This document shows positions 53,326 to 64,000 of a DNA stretch of 64,000 bases, one piece after another. Where the stretch lies: NCBI GenBank assembly GCA_033961575.1, contig CM066735.1:37901501-37965500 (forward strand), read 5' to 3'. The position numbers and the translations under genes are program-made. Source of the DNA: Aselliscus stoliczkanus. Taxonomy: Eukaryota; Chordata; Mammalia; Chiroptera; Hipposideridae. The notes under the pieces were generated by a model. The model was not told the origin of the DNA, ran no database searches, and saw only the letters and a list, made by a program, of their open reading frames with translations. The first letter of the stretch is position 1. Every line of letters begins with the position of its first letter.

Positions 53326-56300
53326 GGACAATTTAAATTGATGTGTTTATTGGGCATGATAAATCTTGAAAGGAAGTAACTAACAATATAGGTAGAAAAC
53401 CAAACTACTCATATTTTAGTGCCATGAGATCCAAGAAAAATAAAAAGGAAAAAAAAAAAAAAGAAATGCATAGCAAGCAGAAGGAATTGAGAAGGTTGAG
53501 AATTGACTACTTATTAGTGAACCTTAAAAGAGCTGCATTGAAGTAGCATGAGTGAAAGTCCAATTTAAATGGTTTTTAAAAAATATGAGGAAAGAAATTG
53601 GAGATGGCAAGTAAATCATGAAATATTTTCTAAGATAATAAGAAATTAATTTTAAAATTCACATTACCTAGAAAATTTAATTTCCTTGCATTAGTCTTTG
53701 GATTTTTTAATACTCCATGACTTTTTTTTCTGTATGTCTTCCTACTCCAGCCCTAAGGGAGAATAATGACAAGGGAGAATAATTAATACACTAAAGACTT
53801 GTTTGCACAGTATATGACCAAGCCAGTAGAAAAGCCAAGAGTTCCTTGAACTCATCTTCTATCATATTTTATGGAATGATCCATTGGTTAAATTATTCAT
53901 GTTCAGATATGATACCTATCATCATGGTACAGACATTTAATGTTATGAAGTTATATTTAATAATTCAAATATAAACAATATTGGTGTAATGTTTCTAATG
54001 AGATTCCTAGCCTGGTGTTTGATTCTGAACCTTTTTTTTCATAGAATAGATATAGTAATGCATTTTTCTGAATATATATATATATAACATAGGAAGAAAT
54101 ATCACATTAAAACAAATCAAAAGCTTCAATGATAAACGTTTATTCATTAAACTTTATTTTCCAGGCAGTGCAGAAATTTTAAAAAGCACCAATCATTGTT
54201 TATTATCATATATTCCATTAAAATCTGTATTGTTTTAAAGATACGTTTGAGGATATTGCAATAATAGCTCTAGATAAAATACCAGTGGATAGCTAAACTA
54301 GTTAGATTTAATAATGCTGTCAATCAATCACATTGACAGAAAAAATAGCTTGTTTCATTACAAGTGTGTTGGCAAATGAGTGGTCATTCATTTTGTCACA
54401 GCTTTCAAACAGCCTGACATGCCGATCTTTCAGTTGAACTTATTAAAGAGTATCCTTCTCTGGCAAAGAGAAGAGTCAAACGTGAAAAACAAACCTCTTT
54501 TTCCTTTCTGGCCTTGAACCTCTTGGAGCTTGCATGACAAAACTCCTCTAATGTTGGGGATATTTTAGCCAAGACACCAACAGAAAGCCTCGGGCTGCTC
54601 TCTTCTCACTAACTAGTGTCTGTAAACATCAGAGATGATGGTAGGTTGCTGACTCTCAGAACCTAGAGACGAAACTGTACAGTGAATTTTAGGTTATTGT
54701 ATTTTTATATCAGGAATTCTTTTTCTACATGTAGAGCATCCCTGAAGCACCCCTTTGGTTTATGTTCTATGTACTCTTTTCTTCCTGCCATGCCTTCCTT
54801 GACTTTTCTTGCTCCGTTTTCCCTGATGACTTTCAATTAAGCAAATGACAGGTATTTATTGATGATCTCCCATGTATACAGTTTTGCTGTCACTTGCCTA
54901 ATTACCCAACAACAGTAGGATTGACCAAAAACTAAAAATAAAAAAATTCAGAACTAGAGAAAATAGGTGGTGCAGGGGAAGGGGAAAGCTAAAAGAAAAG
55001 AAGTGAGTCCTGGGCATGGAGCCTATGGGATGAACTAAGCACACTTGATGAATATATAGGGTCTGTTGTCCATATCACAAGAAGTAAGGCGATATCAATG
55101 AGATACGGTGCTGAGAGCTGAGAACCGTAACAAGCATTTGTTTATGGCACTGCTGGACAGATGCGGCAGAGATTACAAAACCTAATAAACTTCCTGCTTT
55201 AAGAAGCCTAGAATCTAGTATTCAGAGGTATCTCCGAATAATAGAATGTAAACATCAAGTGGCTCCCTGATAAAAGTGATTAAGGACTAGGTATTATTAC
55301 ATGTGTCCAAATAATCCACACAGGCCACAAAATTAATTTGGCATCAAAAATTTTGCTTTCTGAAATGCCTCCCTGTGGAAGATTTATTTGCCTTTAATTT
55401 TTTTAGGAATATCTCCAATTATTTCTCAATGAATTTGTAGAGAATACAACTTCCCCCTTACACAGGTCAGCAGGAAGAAGTGAAGCAATAACCTCTTCCT
55501 GCCCCTGCCTCCTGGGCCTGTGTGCCCCTAGCACCCTCCAGTCCCCAGGCTCCTGGGCGAGAGGTAAAGGAACAAGGCCGGCTGTATAAACCAGAACTTC
55601 CCCTTGCCTGGGGAACCAACAGTAACAGCCAACTCTGGGAACTCTTAAATGTGGGTCATGATATTGGCCTCCCTGAACTTACTAGCAAGAAAAAAAAATT
55701 GTGCTTTTTTCCTGACTAATAGGCATGTTCACTTGATCCCCATTTCCAGGCACAGAGACAGGCTCTGAAGCCTGGAAATTAACCTGAATGTTTAGAACCA
55801 AGCTGACATAAGCAATATCAGATAAACATGAGAAAGCACCAGTAAGTGCCGAAATCATTGTGAAATCACATGCCACAGTTACTCAGAAAGCAATTATTTA
55901 CCATTTTTACAGACCATTAGAGTTCTAAATGCTTTTGCAGAATTACTTTTAATTAGAGCAAATCAATCACTTGGCAGATTTAAGCTTTGCGTCTCGATAA
56001 CCTTGACACTGTGTCATTTTTTTCTTCTGCTGAGGATTAGTCCATCTCCTAAATCCAGGTGCTTGGAAGGAATATCTAAACAAATTTGTAAAAGAGGAGC
56101 ATTTGTTTGGCATTTGCTTTCATCTGTGTTTTGTCCAAATGAAACAGAGTTCACTGTTCCTGTCAGCGATAGCTTTCATAACAGCAAAGATTTTCCAAAG
56201 TGGATATGGGATAAATTGCTGTTGTTGCTTGTTCCTCAGGATAAATGGTCTGTTTTGCAGGTGGGAGTTGGGATTTAATCCTATTTTTAAAAATTATTTT

Positions 56301-58499
56301 ATCTCAATGACTAAATAGTGAGGATAAATTCTGATACATTTCATGAAGCTGAGATTGTGTGTTGCCTTGAACCTAATTACAAAGCTGTTTGCTAAAATTT
56401 TATAATTGCAGGTGAGGCACTCATAATAAACAAATCATAATGGATGTCGCTGGGCTGCCTGCTTTCCTCCTATCCCAAATGCACACTACTGAATTCAAGG
56501 TAAGTCAGTGACAGAATCATTGGTTCCTGCCGTTCTTGTTCATCCCTCATTTTCTTTCATGCTCATCTATCATTTACTGGTAGTTTTTCAGGTAGCTCTG
56601 ACCTTGGAGTGTTTCTTTTTTTTTTTTTTTTCCTTCTTCTTTCTGGATAACTGTGGACAAGCCATTTGCTTTTGCAGTTGCCAAAGTTATTTGCCAAGAA
56701 CACAACACAGGTTTCTCCAAATTTTGTAAATACCTCTTTTATTTAAAAAAAAAAAAAAAAAAAAAAAGGATTCCATGGGAATGAGACTATTTTTACAGTA
56801 AAAAAAATTAAAAATGAGAAACATGTTTATTATTTTGGGAGAAGAAAAATATTCATAAATTATACATTTGCTTCTTAGATGGGCACACAATCTCTGGCTG
56901 TCTCACCTTCCCTACCAGAGGTGTCTATTTCGGCTGACTTGTTTGCATTTGCTCTTGTAAAGATTTCAGAAAGAAAATAGTTAAGACACTAACAATTCAA
57001 TAGCGCTTTCTCACAGAGGTTGGCCTCACAAATCTCTGTCAGAAGTAAATTGCACTTTGTTCATACTTCTTTATGTTGATGAGTACATGTGCCTGCAGGT
57101 TTGGTTACTCAGTACTTGGTACTGACATAGCTATTCTTGGGAGGGAGGTGTTTCAGGGACATAGATAAGGAGGTGGCCCCTGTCTGCAGGTGATTAAAAC
57201 AACAACAAAAAAGACATTGTGTGTCTTCAATGCTTAAAACTTTGCTTACCATCTTCAATAGGTGTCTAGGGCACCCCTTCTTCTCACAGATTGTGAAAGA
57301 TCAAAGGAGCTTGGAGGGAGGGACAAGAAATCCCAGCAGATTGTTTTGTTTCCTTTGTAACTTATTTGTCACTGCATGACATCTTTGGTGCAGATTTTTA
57401 ACATCATTTCACCTACAGGAAAGTTGTGAGGGGTCATGCTATGTGTTGGCTAGTATCTAGTGTATCTTCTCTGTTTATACACCTCCAAAGAAGGCTATGC
57501 AAACATGCTGAGAGTTTGTTTGTAAATTCCAGGGGAGCATATGAGCCACTTTTTTGGAAATTAACCCAAATTAAATTTCACTGGTCATGACCAAATTCTA
57601 ATCTTTTGTAATCCTATCAGAAAATTTTATGAAAAGCCTCTTACCTATTTTTATGCATAACATCCTCCCCTTTTTACAAAATATTGTCTCAAAATTCATA
57701 CAGGATAAGAAATCAAATACTAACTAATTTTAACATGATACCTATTTATGGCTTTTGCAAACTTTCAAAGTGAGTTATTCATAAATCCACTAATCATAAG
57801 ACATAGGTCGGCTTCCGAAAGAAGTTCCTCTTATGTGTACAAAGTTTGGTTCTGAACGTAATTATGTAAGCTGCCTTAATCCATTTCTATATTTCTTATT
57901 GTTAAGAAATAAACAAGTAGATTTTGCCCCTCCCCACACCTAAAATCACTGCATTTTTTAAAGTTAAATTTCAAGATATTGAAGTTGAAATGAATAATGA
58001 TGTTGAAAAAGCCATTTCCCCCAAATAAATGAATATTTAGTTTTCTCAATTCCTTAATGCATTATTCAATCAATACCAGTTAATGTCAGTAAATCACATT
58101 TGGATCATATATTACAAGGAAATGTTTAGCACAAACCAGCATTTTGCTATAATAACACCAATCAATATCTTTTACAAATGAACCAGCTCTATTTTTATTG
58201 AGTTCTACGGAGCACGAGTTTTTAATTCTACGAATGTCTTAAAACTGAACTTTCCATTGTAAAGGGCTAGTGAAATCAATACCGTGCAGTAAGTTCTCTG
58301 CATGACCCTGTGAGCTTTAGACTTGGTAAAGCTTCATCTTGGGGTGAGTATTGTATATGTTTGGGAGGAAGATGCTGATTTCTAGAGAGTGGAGGTTTCC
58401 ATAGAGATAATATTAACAATGACGTTTTCCATTGAAACATATTTGCCCTGACTTCCATAAAATCATATTCTGTTTTAAACATAATTGCATTTAAAATTT

Positions 58500-58640
58500 T
58501 TTGGAAAAAGGAAAAAAAAATCACTTATTGCTGTGTACTCTGATGTTAACCACCGTTAACATTTTGTTTCATTTTCTTCCCATTAGTTCTTATTTTCTAT
58601 ATTTTATGTTCCCAATGCCTTTAACATAGCATTTTAAGGC
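58500..58640. mobile_element. Possible old L1 fragment
   Basis: The segment gatgttaaccaccgttaaca ttttgtttc resembles a common L1 3' UTR stretch. It is too short and diverged to place. Confidence 0.35.
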
Positions 58641-58885
58641 AGATAATAATAGATAGTCAATGGAGAACTTACTGCAAGTACTTTACATGCATTATCCCAT
58701 TACATCTGCACAAATATACCTGTAAGGCAGGTACTATTTATTATCTCTCTTTTACAGGCAAGAAAATTGAAGAAGGTTTATAAAGTTTAATTAATTTGCC
58801 CAAGGCCATTTGGCTAGTAAATTGCATTGTCTGGCTTTGAAATCAGGCAGCCTAACTTCAGAGCTCTTGATTAAAATATGATTCT
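58635..58885 (-). mobile_element. MIR SINE, nearly full length
   Basis: The antisense MIR pattern is clear: gtactttacatgcattatcc, ctgtaaggcaggtactattt, tcttttacaggcaagaaaat, gcccaaggccatttggctag and ctttgaaatcaggcagcc. Confidence 0.85.
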
Positions 58886-59984
58886 GTTTGAGTCTCTGGA
58901 AAGTTATTTTCAGTTGAATTTCTGTAGACTGAAAATAAAATTATCTGATTTTTTCCAGAAAGGAAAAACCCAAAAAACTTTCAATGTTTTTCCATTATAG
59001 GTATGAGTTATGGTCTCTATGCTACTTTATGGAGATTGATTATATTGTTCAAATTTTTTGGTCTAGTTCTTTTTATCAAAAATATGGTCAGTGATGTCCT
59101 TAAGGAATGTTTGGCTTAGTACTTGAGCTACAGTGTGTTTAACTGGATTGATTTACCTTTAATTCTGACTAAAATGTCCCTTCACCTGCATGGTTTCTCA
59201 ATCCTTCCCTTTTTTTAGACTGTGGATACCTAGCTTAATAAATGAACACATTTAGTGCTGCAAGGATACTTGCATACTTTGAAATATTTCCTCTGATTTT
59301 CAAAAAGGGATTGAGGCAAATTTAATCATGCTTTCTATTAAAATTTATTTCTGCAAGGATAAAGCCACAATAGTGCTTGAGATTTCTGATTGTACAGAAA
59401 AATGAAAATTGGAAAAAGGATGAGTGAATTGCAGTGAAGAAGGCGTAACTTCCAGAAAAGTCAATCTGAATTTTTATTGCCCGATTTCAAGGACATAAAT
59501 CATTATTTGATTAAGAATGTGATTGTTCCATGTGAAACTATCTTTTTTATATTCAGAGCTTGACATTAGCAGCTGCCCAAGCAAACCCTTCAGTGCTTTT
59601 AGAGCAAATGGAAATGTTGAGAATTAAGAGTGTTTGTTATGTGAAGAAAGCTGCCTTTGAGATGGTTAAGCAGCTGCATAGAACCTGAAGGAGATTTTGG
59701 CTTTTCCTACAGGTTTATTTATTAAAAAGTGATAATAACAAATGTTTGACATATGGACATATTATAATACATTCTAGGTCCTCAGAGTGAAATGCAGAGG
59801 GGTAAATTCCTCTCCTGGAAATAATACTGGGAGCCCTTGCCACCACATTGGCTGTAATCAGAGATGGAGAGGGCCAAGGAGATCAAAAGTTGAAATGACA
59901 CTGTCCTGTATGTATGTTTATGTTATATAGGCATTGCAGAGTAGAAGTGAATTGAAAAGAAGAATAAGTTAGGTGTAATTAGTA

Positions 59985-60185
59985 CCTGGGTATATCTGTC
60001 TCTGTTACTAACTAGAAGGTTAACTTAAGCAACTAATCTCTCTGAGTCCTAGTTTTCTTTGAGCACAATGAGAAGACTGGAATGGTTGACCTCTTTTAAT
60101 GTCACAGTTACTGCATTTTTAGTAGCCTCACAGTTCTTGGTATGGTGTTGAGCACATAGGGGACCATTACATACAGCTGATTAAC
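59985..60185 (+). mobile_element. MIR SINE
   Basis: The sense MIR pattern shows as ctgtctctgttactaac, ctctctgagtcctagttttc, gagcacaatgagaagactgg and gtgttgagcacatagg. Confidence 0.6.
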
Positions 60186-60487
60186 TGACTATTGAATCAG
60201 GTATAAGGGAACCTGGGGGTAACACAATAAAACAAGAGAAAAAAGAATACAAGCTTTACATGATTGATGAATAATCCTCAAATTATATTGAGGAAGGGAG
60301 GATTATACATTTCACATTTTAAGGAGCAATGTTTTAACTGAACATTTTCCTTTATTTGTATTGGGGATGCCTGAAGTGTTTGTCTTCAGGGTAACTGAGT
60401 AACTGAATTCTGTAAAATATCCAGATAATCAGGCCTAAATGGAATGTTGGCTTAGGTGATCCTTAACATTAATTTCAAATTCTTCAA

Positions 60488-60942
60488 CATGTAGCATAGT
60501 GTTATGAGTAAAATCCTATCCCCTCTAAAAGATATTTTGAAATCCTAATCCCTAGTACCAGTGAATTTAATCCTATTTGGAAACAGAGTCTTTGTATATT
60601 TAATCAAGTTAAGATAAGGTTATTATGGTGGATCTTAATCCAATATGACTGTTGGATAAGAAGAGGGAAATTCAGATGCCGAGACAGATACTCAGGAAAA
60701 CCTATGTAAAGATGGAAACAAAGATTGAAGTGATATACCTACAAGCCAAGGAACAGTAAAGATTGAGGGCTGTCACTAGAAGGGAGGAGAGAGGGGTGGA
60801 ATGGATTTCCCCCTTAGAGCCCTCAGAAGGAACCAGTTCTGCCAGTACCCTGAGTTCTAGACTTCAGAACCATGACAGAATAAATTTCTGTACTTTCAAT
60901 CTATACAGTTTGTTATGACAGCCCTAGTAAACTCATATAGGT
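60488..60942 (+). mobile_element. MaLR-type LTR (MLT1-like)
   Basis: This is the sense copy of the same broad LTR type. It contains cctatcccctctaaaagat, a cctaatccctagtacc segment, gataagaagaggg, the poly(A) segment gacagaataaatttctg, and ends gacagccctagtaaactc. It is a solo LTR without internal genes. Confidence 0.7.
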
Positions 60943-61524
60943 AGGAAATTTCTTCCAAGTCACTTTGTCTTGGAGAATGGACCTAACATTCATCCAAATA
61001 ATAGAAATGAGCTCAGGTAATCAGGTAAATATTTCCTTCCTAATTGAGAGAAACAGAGTTGTGAGAAACATGAGGTTTGTGGCCTTGAGCTAATCACTAG
61101 GGAGGGGAGTTCCCCCCACCCCATGTTTAGAAGCTGTTGGCAACAACTGCCCACAATATCCAATATCAACAATTTGTGCAATTTGCAAGACTCCCTGCTT
61201 TTTACTATTCTGGTGAAAACAATTTCGAAGTTTAACGATTTCAAGGTTAAACAATAGGAATCGTGCCTAGTGGTCCAGATTCAGATACACATATGTGTGT
61301 GTTTATGAAGGCAGACAACAACAAATCCCAGCGAGCTATGATGAAGATCCCCTGTAGGGCTGACTAGCTTTTGCAGCAACTATATGACACTATTTTTCTG
61401 TTATATCAATGTTATGATCCCTGCTACCTCTTCCACGTTCACCTCCTCCCAACTGAATCAGGGGGAACCTTTGGGGTTTCAAATTTATTTAAATGGCTTA
61501 ATAATTAAAGACATGAAAAGAATC

Positions 61525-61645
61525 AATATTAATAGATTAAGCAAGTGTTATATGCTTAAATTCTGGCACTGTGCCAGATGCTTTGCAGGAGTAAACAAAA
61601 TATTAAGGCATAATCTCTGTCTTCCAGGAATTTAAAATACAGTGA
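61525..61645 (-). mobile_element. L2 LINE 3' fragment
   Basis: The antisense L2 pattern is visible: ggcactgtgccagatgcttt, gcaggagtaaacaaaat, aatctctgtcttccaggaat. Confidence 0.55.
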
Positions 61646-61654
61646 AAAAAGAAA

Positions 61655-61890
61655 TGAAGGGTGTAGGCCCTGGAGTCAGATTATCCTGGCTTTGATCCAA
61701 CCTCCACTCGAACCATTTCTAAAACATTGGGCAAATTGCCCTCTCTTTGTTGAATTCATTTCTTCGTTCATAAAATGAGGATAATGATAGGAGCTGCTTC
61801 ATATGCCAAAAGAGTTTTTCATGGTAAATTAAGTGCTTGACATATAGTAAGTGCTTGATAAATATTAGCTATTGTTATATTGCTAATATT
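61655..61890 (+). mobile_element. MIR SINE, nearly full length
   Basis: The sense MIR pattern runs taggccctggagtcagatta, gctttgatccaacctcc, attgggcaaattgccctctc, cttcgttcataaaatgagga and gacatatagtaagtgcttga. Confidence 0.85.
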
Positions 61891-62274
61891 GCTTATACAA
61901 TTGGTTTGAGAAACAATATTAACCAACATAAAAAAACAATTAGAGGAGATTCTTGGGAATAAATGCTAAGAAGCATGATTCAACCTGGAAATATACAGAA
62001 CTCATTATTGCATGTTGGACTTCATTATTTTAATTTGGTAATTGAGAAAGAACCAGTATCATGGGCCGAGAAAGGAGGACTTACCAGTAGGTTGTATAGA
62101 GAAAGCAATCTTACTAATTTCTTTTTTCATCAGCTGAGTGCCAAAGAAAAACTGGAAAATTTTTTTCTTAAAAGTTTATATTTGGCTGAAAGCTGTTGAA
62201 AGGATTACTGTGAATGTCATTGTCATTGCTTAAAAGTGGGAGAATAGTGAGTTTTAAGTCACCAAATCTTAGCC

Positions 62275-62772
62275 ATGTTAAGCAGAATGATGATCCCTAA
62301 AGGTATCATACATCCTAGCCTTAGATCCTGTGACTATTTTACCATACATGACAAAGGAAACTTTGTAGATATGATTAAATTAAGGATCTTGGGGTGGTTG
62401 ATAGTATACTGGATTATCTAGGTGAACACAATACAATTACATAGGTCCTTAACCTTTCCCTGACGTGGTCAGAAGAAGATGTGACTCCAGAAGAATGGTC
62501 AGAGAGCTGCAAAGTTGTTGGCTTTGAAGGTGGAGCAAGGAAGCCAAGAGCTGAGAAATTTGGGTAGGTTTAGATGGGGAAAAGGTAAGGAAATAGATTC
62601 TCTCCTAAAGCCTCCAGAAAGAAATGCAGCCCTGCTGACATCTTGGTTTTAGCCCACTGAGACCTATGCCAGACGTTGGACCTACATAACTATAAATAAT
62701 ACATTTGTGTTGTTTTAAGCCACTAAATTTGTGGTGATTTATGACAGCAGCAATAGAAAGCTAATCTGTCAG
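62275..62772 (+). mobile_element. MaLR-type LTR, second subtype
   Basis: This sense LTR-like sequence has gaaactttgtagatatgatt aaattaaggatcttg near the start and ttgtgttgttttaagccac near the end. It ends with the segment gcagcaatagaaagctaatc, typical of MLT1-like LTRs. No internal retroviral sequence adjoins it. Confidence 0.65.
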
Positions 62773-63114
62773 CTACTACATATCATCACTGCAAGCAAGG
62801 AAGAAGACATTTTTTAGCCCTTCCCTGCTCTGTCTTTTGCTTTTTTTTCTTTCTCCTTTTAGTTGTTTTTCAAAAGGTGAAGGGTAATTCCTCTTCTGCA
62901 CAAGACCTCATGTCAGGGACTGAAATACCCTCTTCCTTGGTAAAACCAAAAAAATGAAAAACAAAAAGAGAGAGAGAAACACAAACAAACAAAACCCAGA
63001 CAGTATATTAAAACTGTTTTCAAGACACTGAGCATCAGGCATCAAAGCATAGTGATCCTTGAAAGAATTAAATAAAATAAGTGCTATCATTTCCCCAACC
63101 TACTGCCCCCAAGT

Positions 63115-64000
63115 TGCAGCACAGGATAAGGGAACACAAGCAGAGCCCAACAGATGCCTTGAGTTGAGGAGTTGGATCTCCGGGTCAATCTGTGAGGACA
63201 GAGGAGGCTAGAGTTCTCAGGACACAATTCTGGAGACAAGAGAGCTGCACAGAGTTAGATCCCTAGAAATCTAAAGATGACCCCCTAGAGTGTTCAATAG
63301 AGGACAGATCAGTGCATGAAGGTGAAGATAAAACTATTCAAGCCCGAGGAAACAACCAACCAACAGGATTGAAGGAACGGTGACTGACACTCACTCAGGC
63401 CTGAGAATAGTTCCTGTTTCCGCCAGCCAGCCCAGAAAAACTCATAATTCAAGCAAGGCCTTACCCAAGCACTAGAAAATTATTCACCCTAGATTGAACA
63501 CCTCTCAGGATTTGCCTTAAAAAAAAATCATAAAGGCAAGATCCCAAGAACTTAAATTATATCCAAGTACCTCAAGTGCATCCCAGAATAAAGCACCAGA
63601 GAAGGCAAAATTCACCATGTTTGTTATTAAATTGAAGATTATCTGGCACATAAAGAAGTTGGAAAATCTAATACATACTGAAAAGAATTATCAGAAAATT
63701 GAAATTTACCCAGAACTGCCACAAATATTAGGATGAGCAAAAAAGGTTCAGTAGGGACATAGAAAAAGACCTAGATCAAAATTTTAGAACGGAAAGCTAC
63801 AATATATGACATGAAAAATATATTGGGTTGAATTAACAACAGGTTAGACACTGCAGAAGAAAAAACTTGAAGACCTAGTAACAGAAACTAAATAAAATGA
63901 AAAGCAGAGAGAAAAGAGTTTTAAAATGAAAAGCATCAGTGAGTTGTAGGAAATTTTCAATTAGTCTCATGCACTTGTATGTAATTCAAGTTCCCAATGA
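63115..64000 (+). mobile_element. Old L1M 5' region, truncated by the window edge
   Basis: The sequence resembles the 5' UTR and ORF1 start of L1M elements: aagctacaatatatgacatg, gttgaattaacaacagg, ttagacactgcagaagaaaa, agcatcagtgagttgtagg and the final tgtatgtaattcaagttccc. The frames are broken and the element continues beyond position 64000. Confidence 0.6.

Larger units (their letters stand above)
53326..60487. other. Intergenic, no gene seen
   Basis: It contains two MIRs, a doubtful L1 fragment, a T-run at 56619-56632 and an A-run at 56743-56767. No exon, RNA gene or further element is recognisable in 53330-58500 or 58890-59980. In human, the DNA beyond the 3' end of this gene is, as I recall, a gene-poor interval towards GRIA2, which fits. 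Confidence 0.65.

Overview
The window is mammalian nuclear DNA. It shows intron-exon structure with GT-AG splice sites, ancient mammal-wide repeats (MIR, L2, MER5, MaLR-type LTRs), L1 copies whose 3' ends look laurasiatherian, and several microsatellites. Three short tRNA-derived SINEs and three copies of a deleted mariner element look lineage-specific. They suggest a non-primate, non-rodent placental such as a perissodactyl, bat or pangolin; I cannot fix the species from sequence alone.

The only protein-coding gene I can support is the 3' half of GASK1B (FAM198B), a Golgi-associated kinase-like protein, on the + strand. Its last three coding exons lie at 11477-11691, 31437-31663 and 34568-34775. 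All have good splice sites, compatible phases and intact reading frames, and together they give the last 216 residues. The first coding exon(s) and promoter lie left of the window. The 3' UTR probably runs to a poly(A) signal at 37256-37261.

Layout: 1-11476 is intron, holding MIR, L2, a MaLR-type LTR, a hAT-like element and the three mariner copies (2.4-6.6 kb). 11692-31436 is a 19.7 kb intron with L1M remnants, two SINEs, a probable ERV LTR, a U6 fragment, two dinucleotide microsatellites and an intronic imperfect hairpin (about 29010-29084) that resembles a microRNA precursor. 31664-34567 is a short final intron in which I recognise no repeats. 34776-about 37280 is 3' UTR with a small retro-insertion. 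From about 37.3 kb to the end the sequence is AT-rich and intergenic, with no credible gene. It contains a 3.3 kb antisense L1 that has both ends but lacks most of ORF2 (a 'half-L1'-like structure), a third SINE, L2 and MIR copies, two MaLR-type LTRs and the 5' part of an old L1 at the right edge.

Most short open frames in the window are chance frames in AT-rich DNA or fragments of transposons. The observations most worth a check are the intronic hairpin, the mariner copies that keep the tail of a transposase, the ORF2-less L1, and the kinase catalytic loop that is split by an intron and carries Asn where related kinases have Asp.
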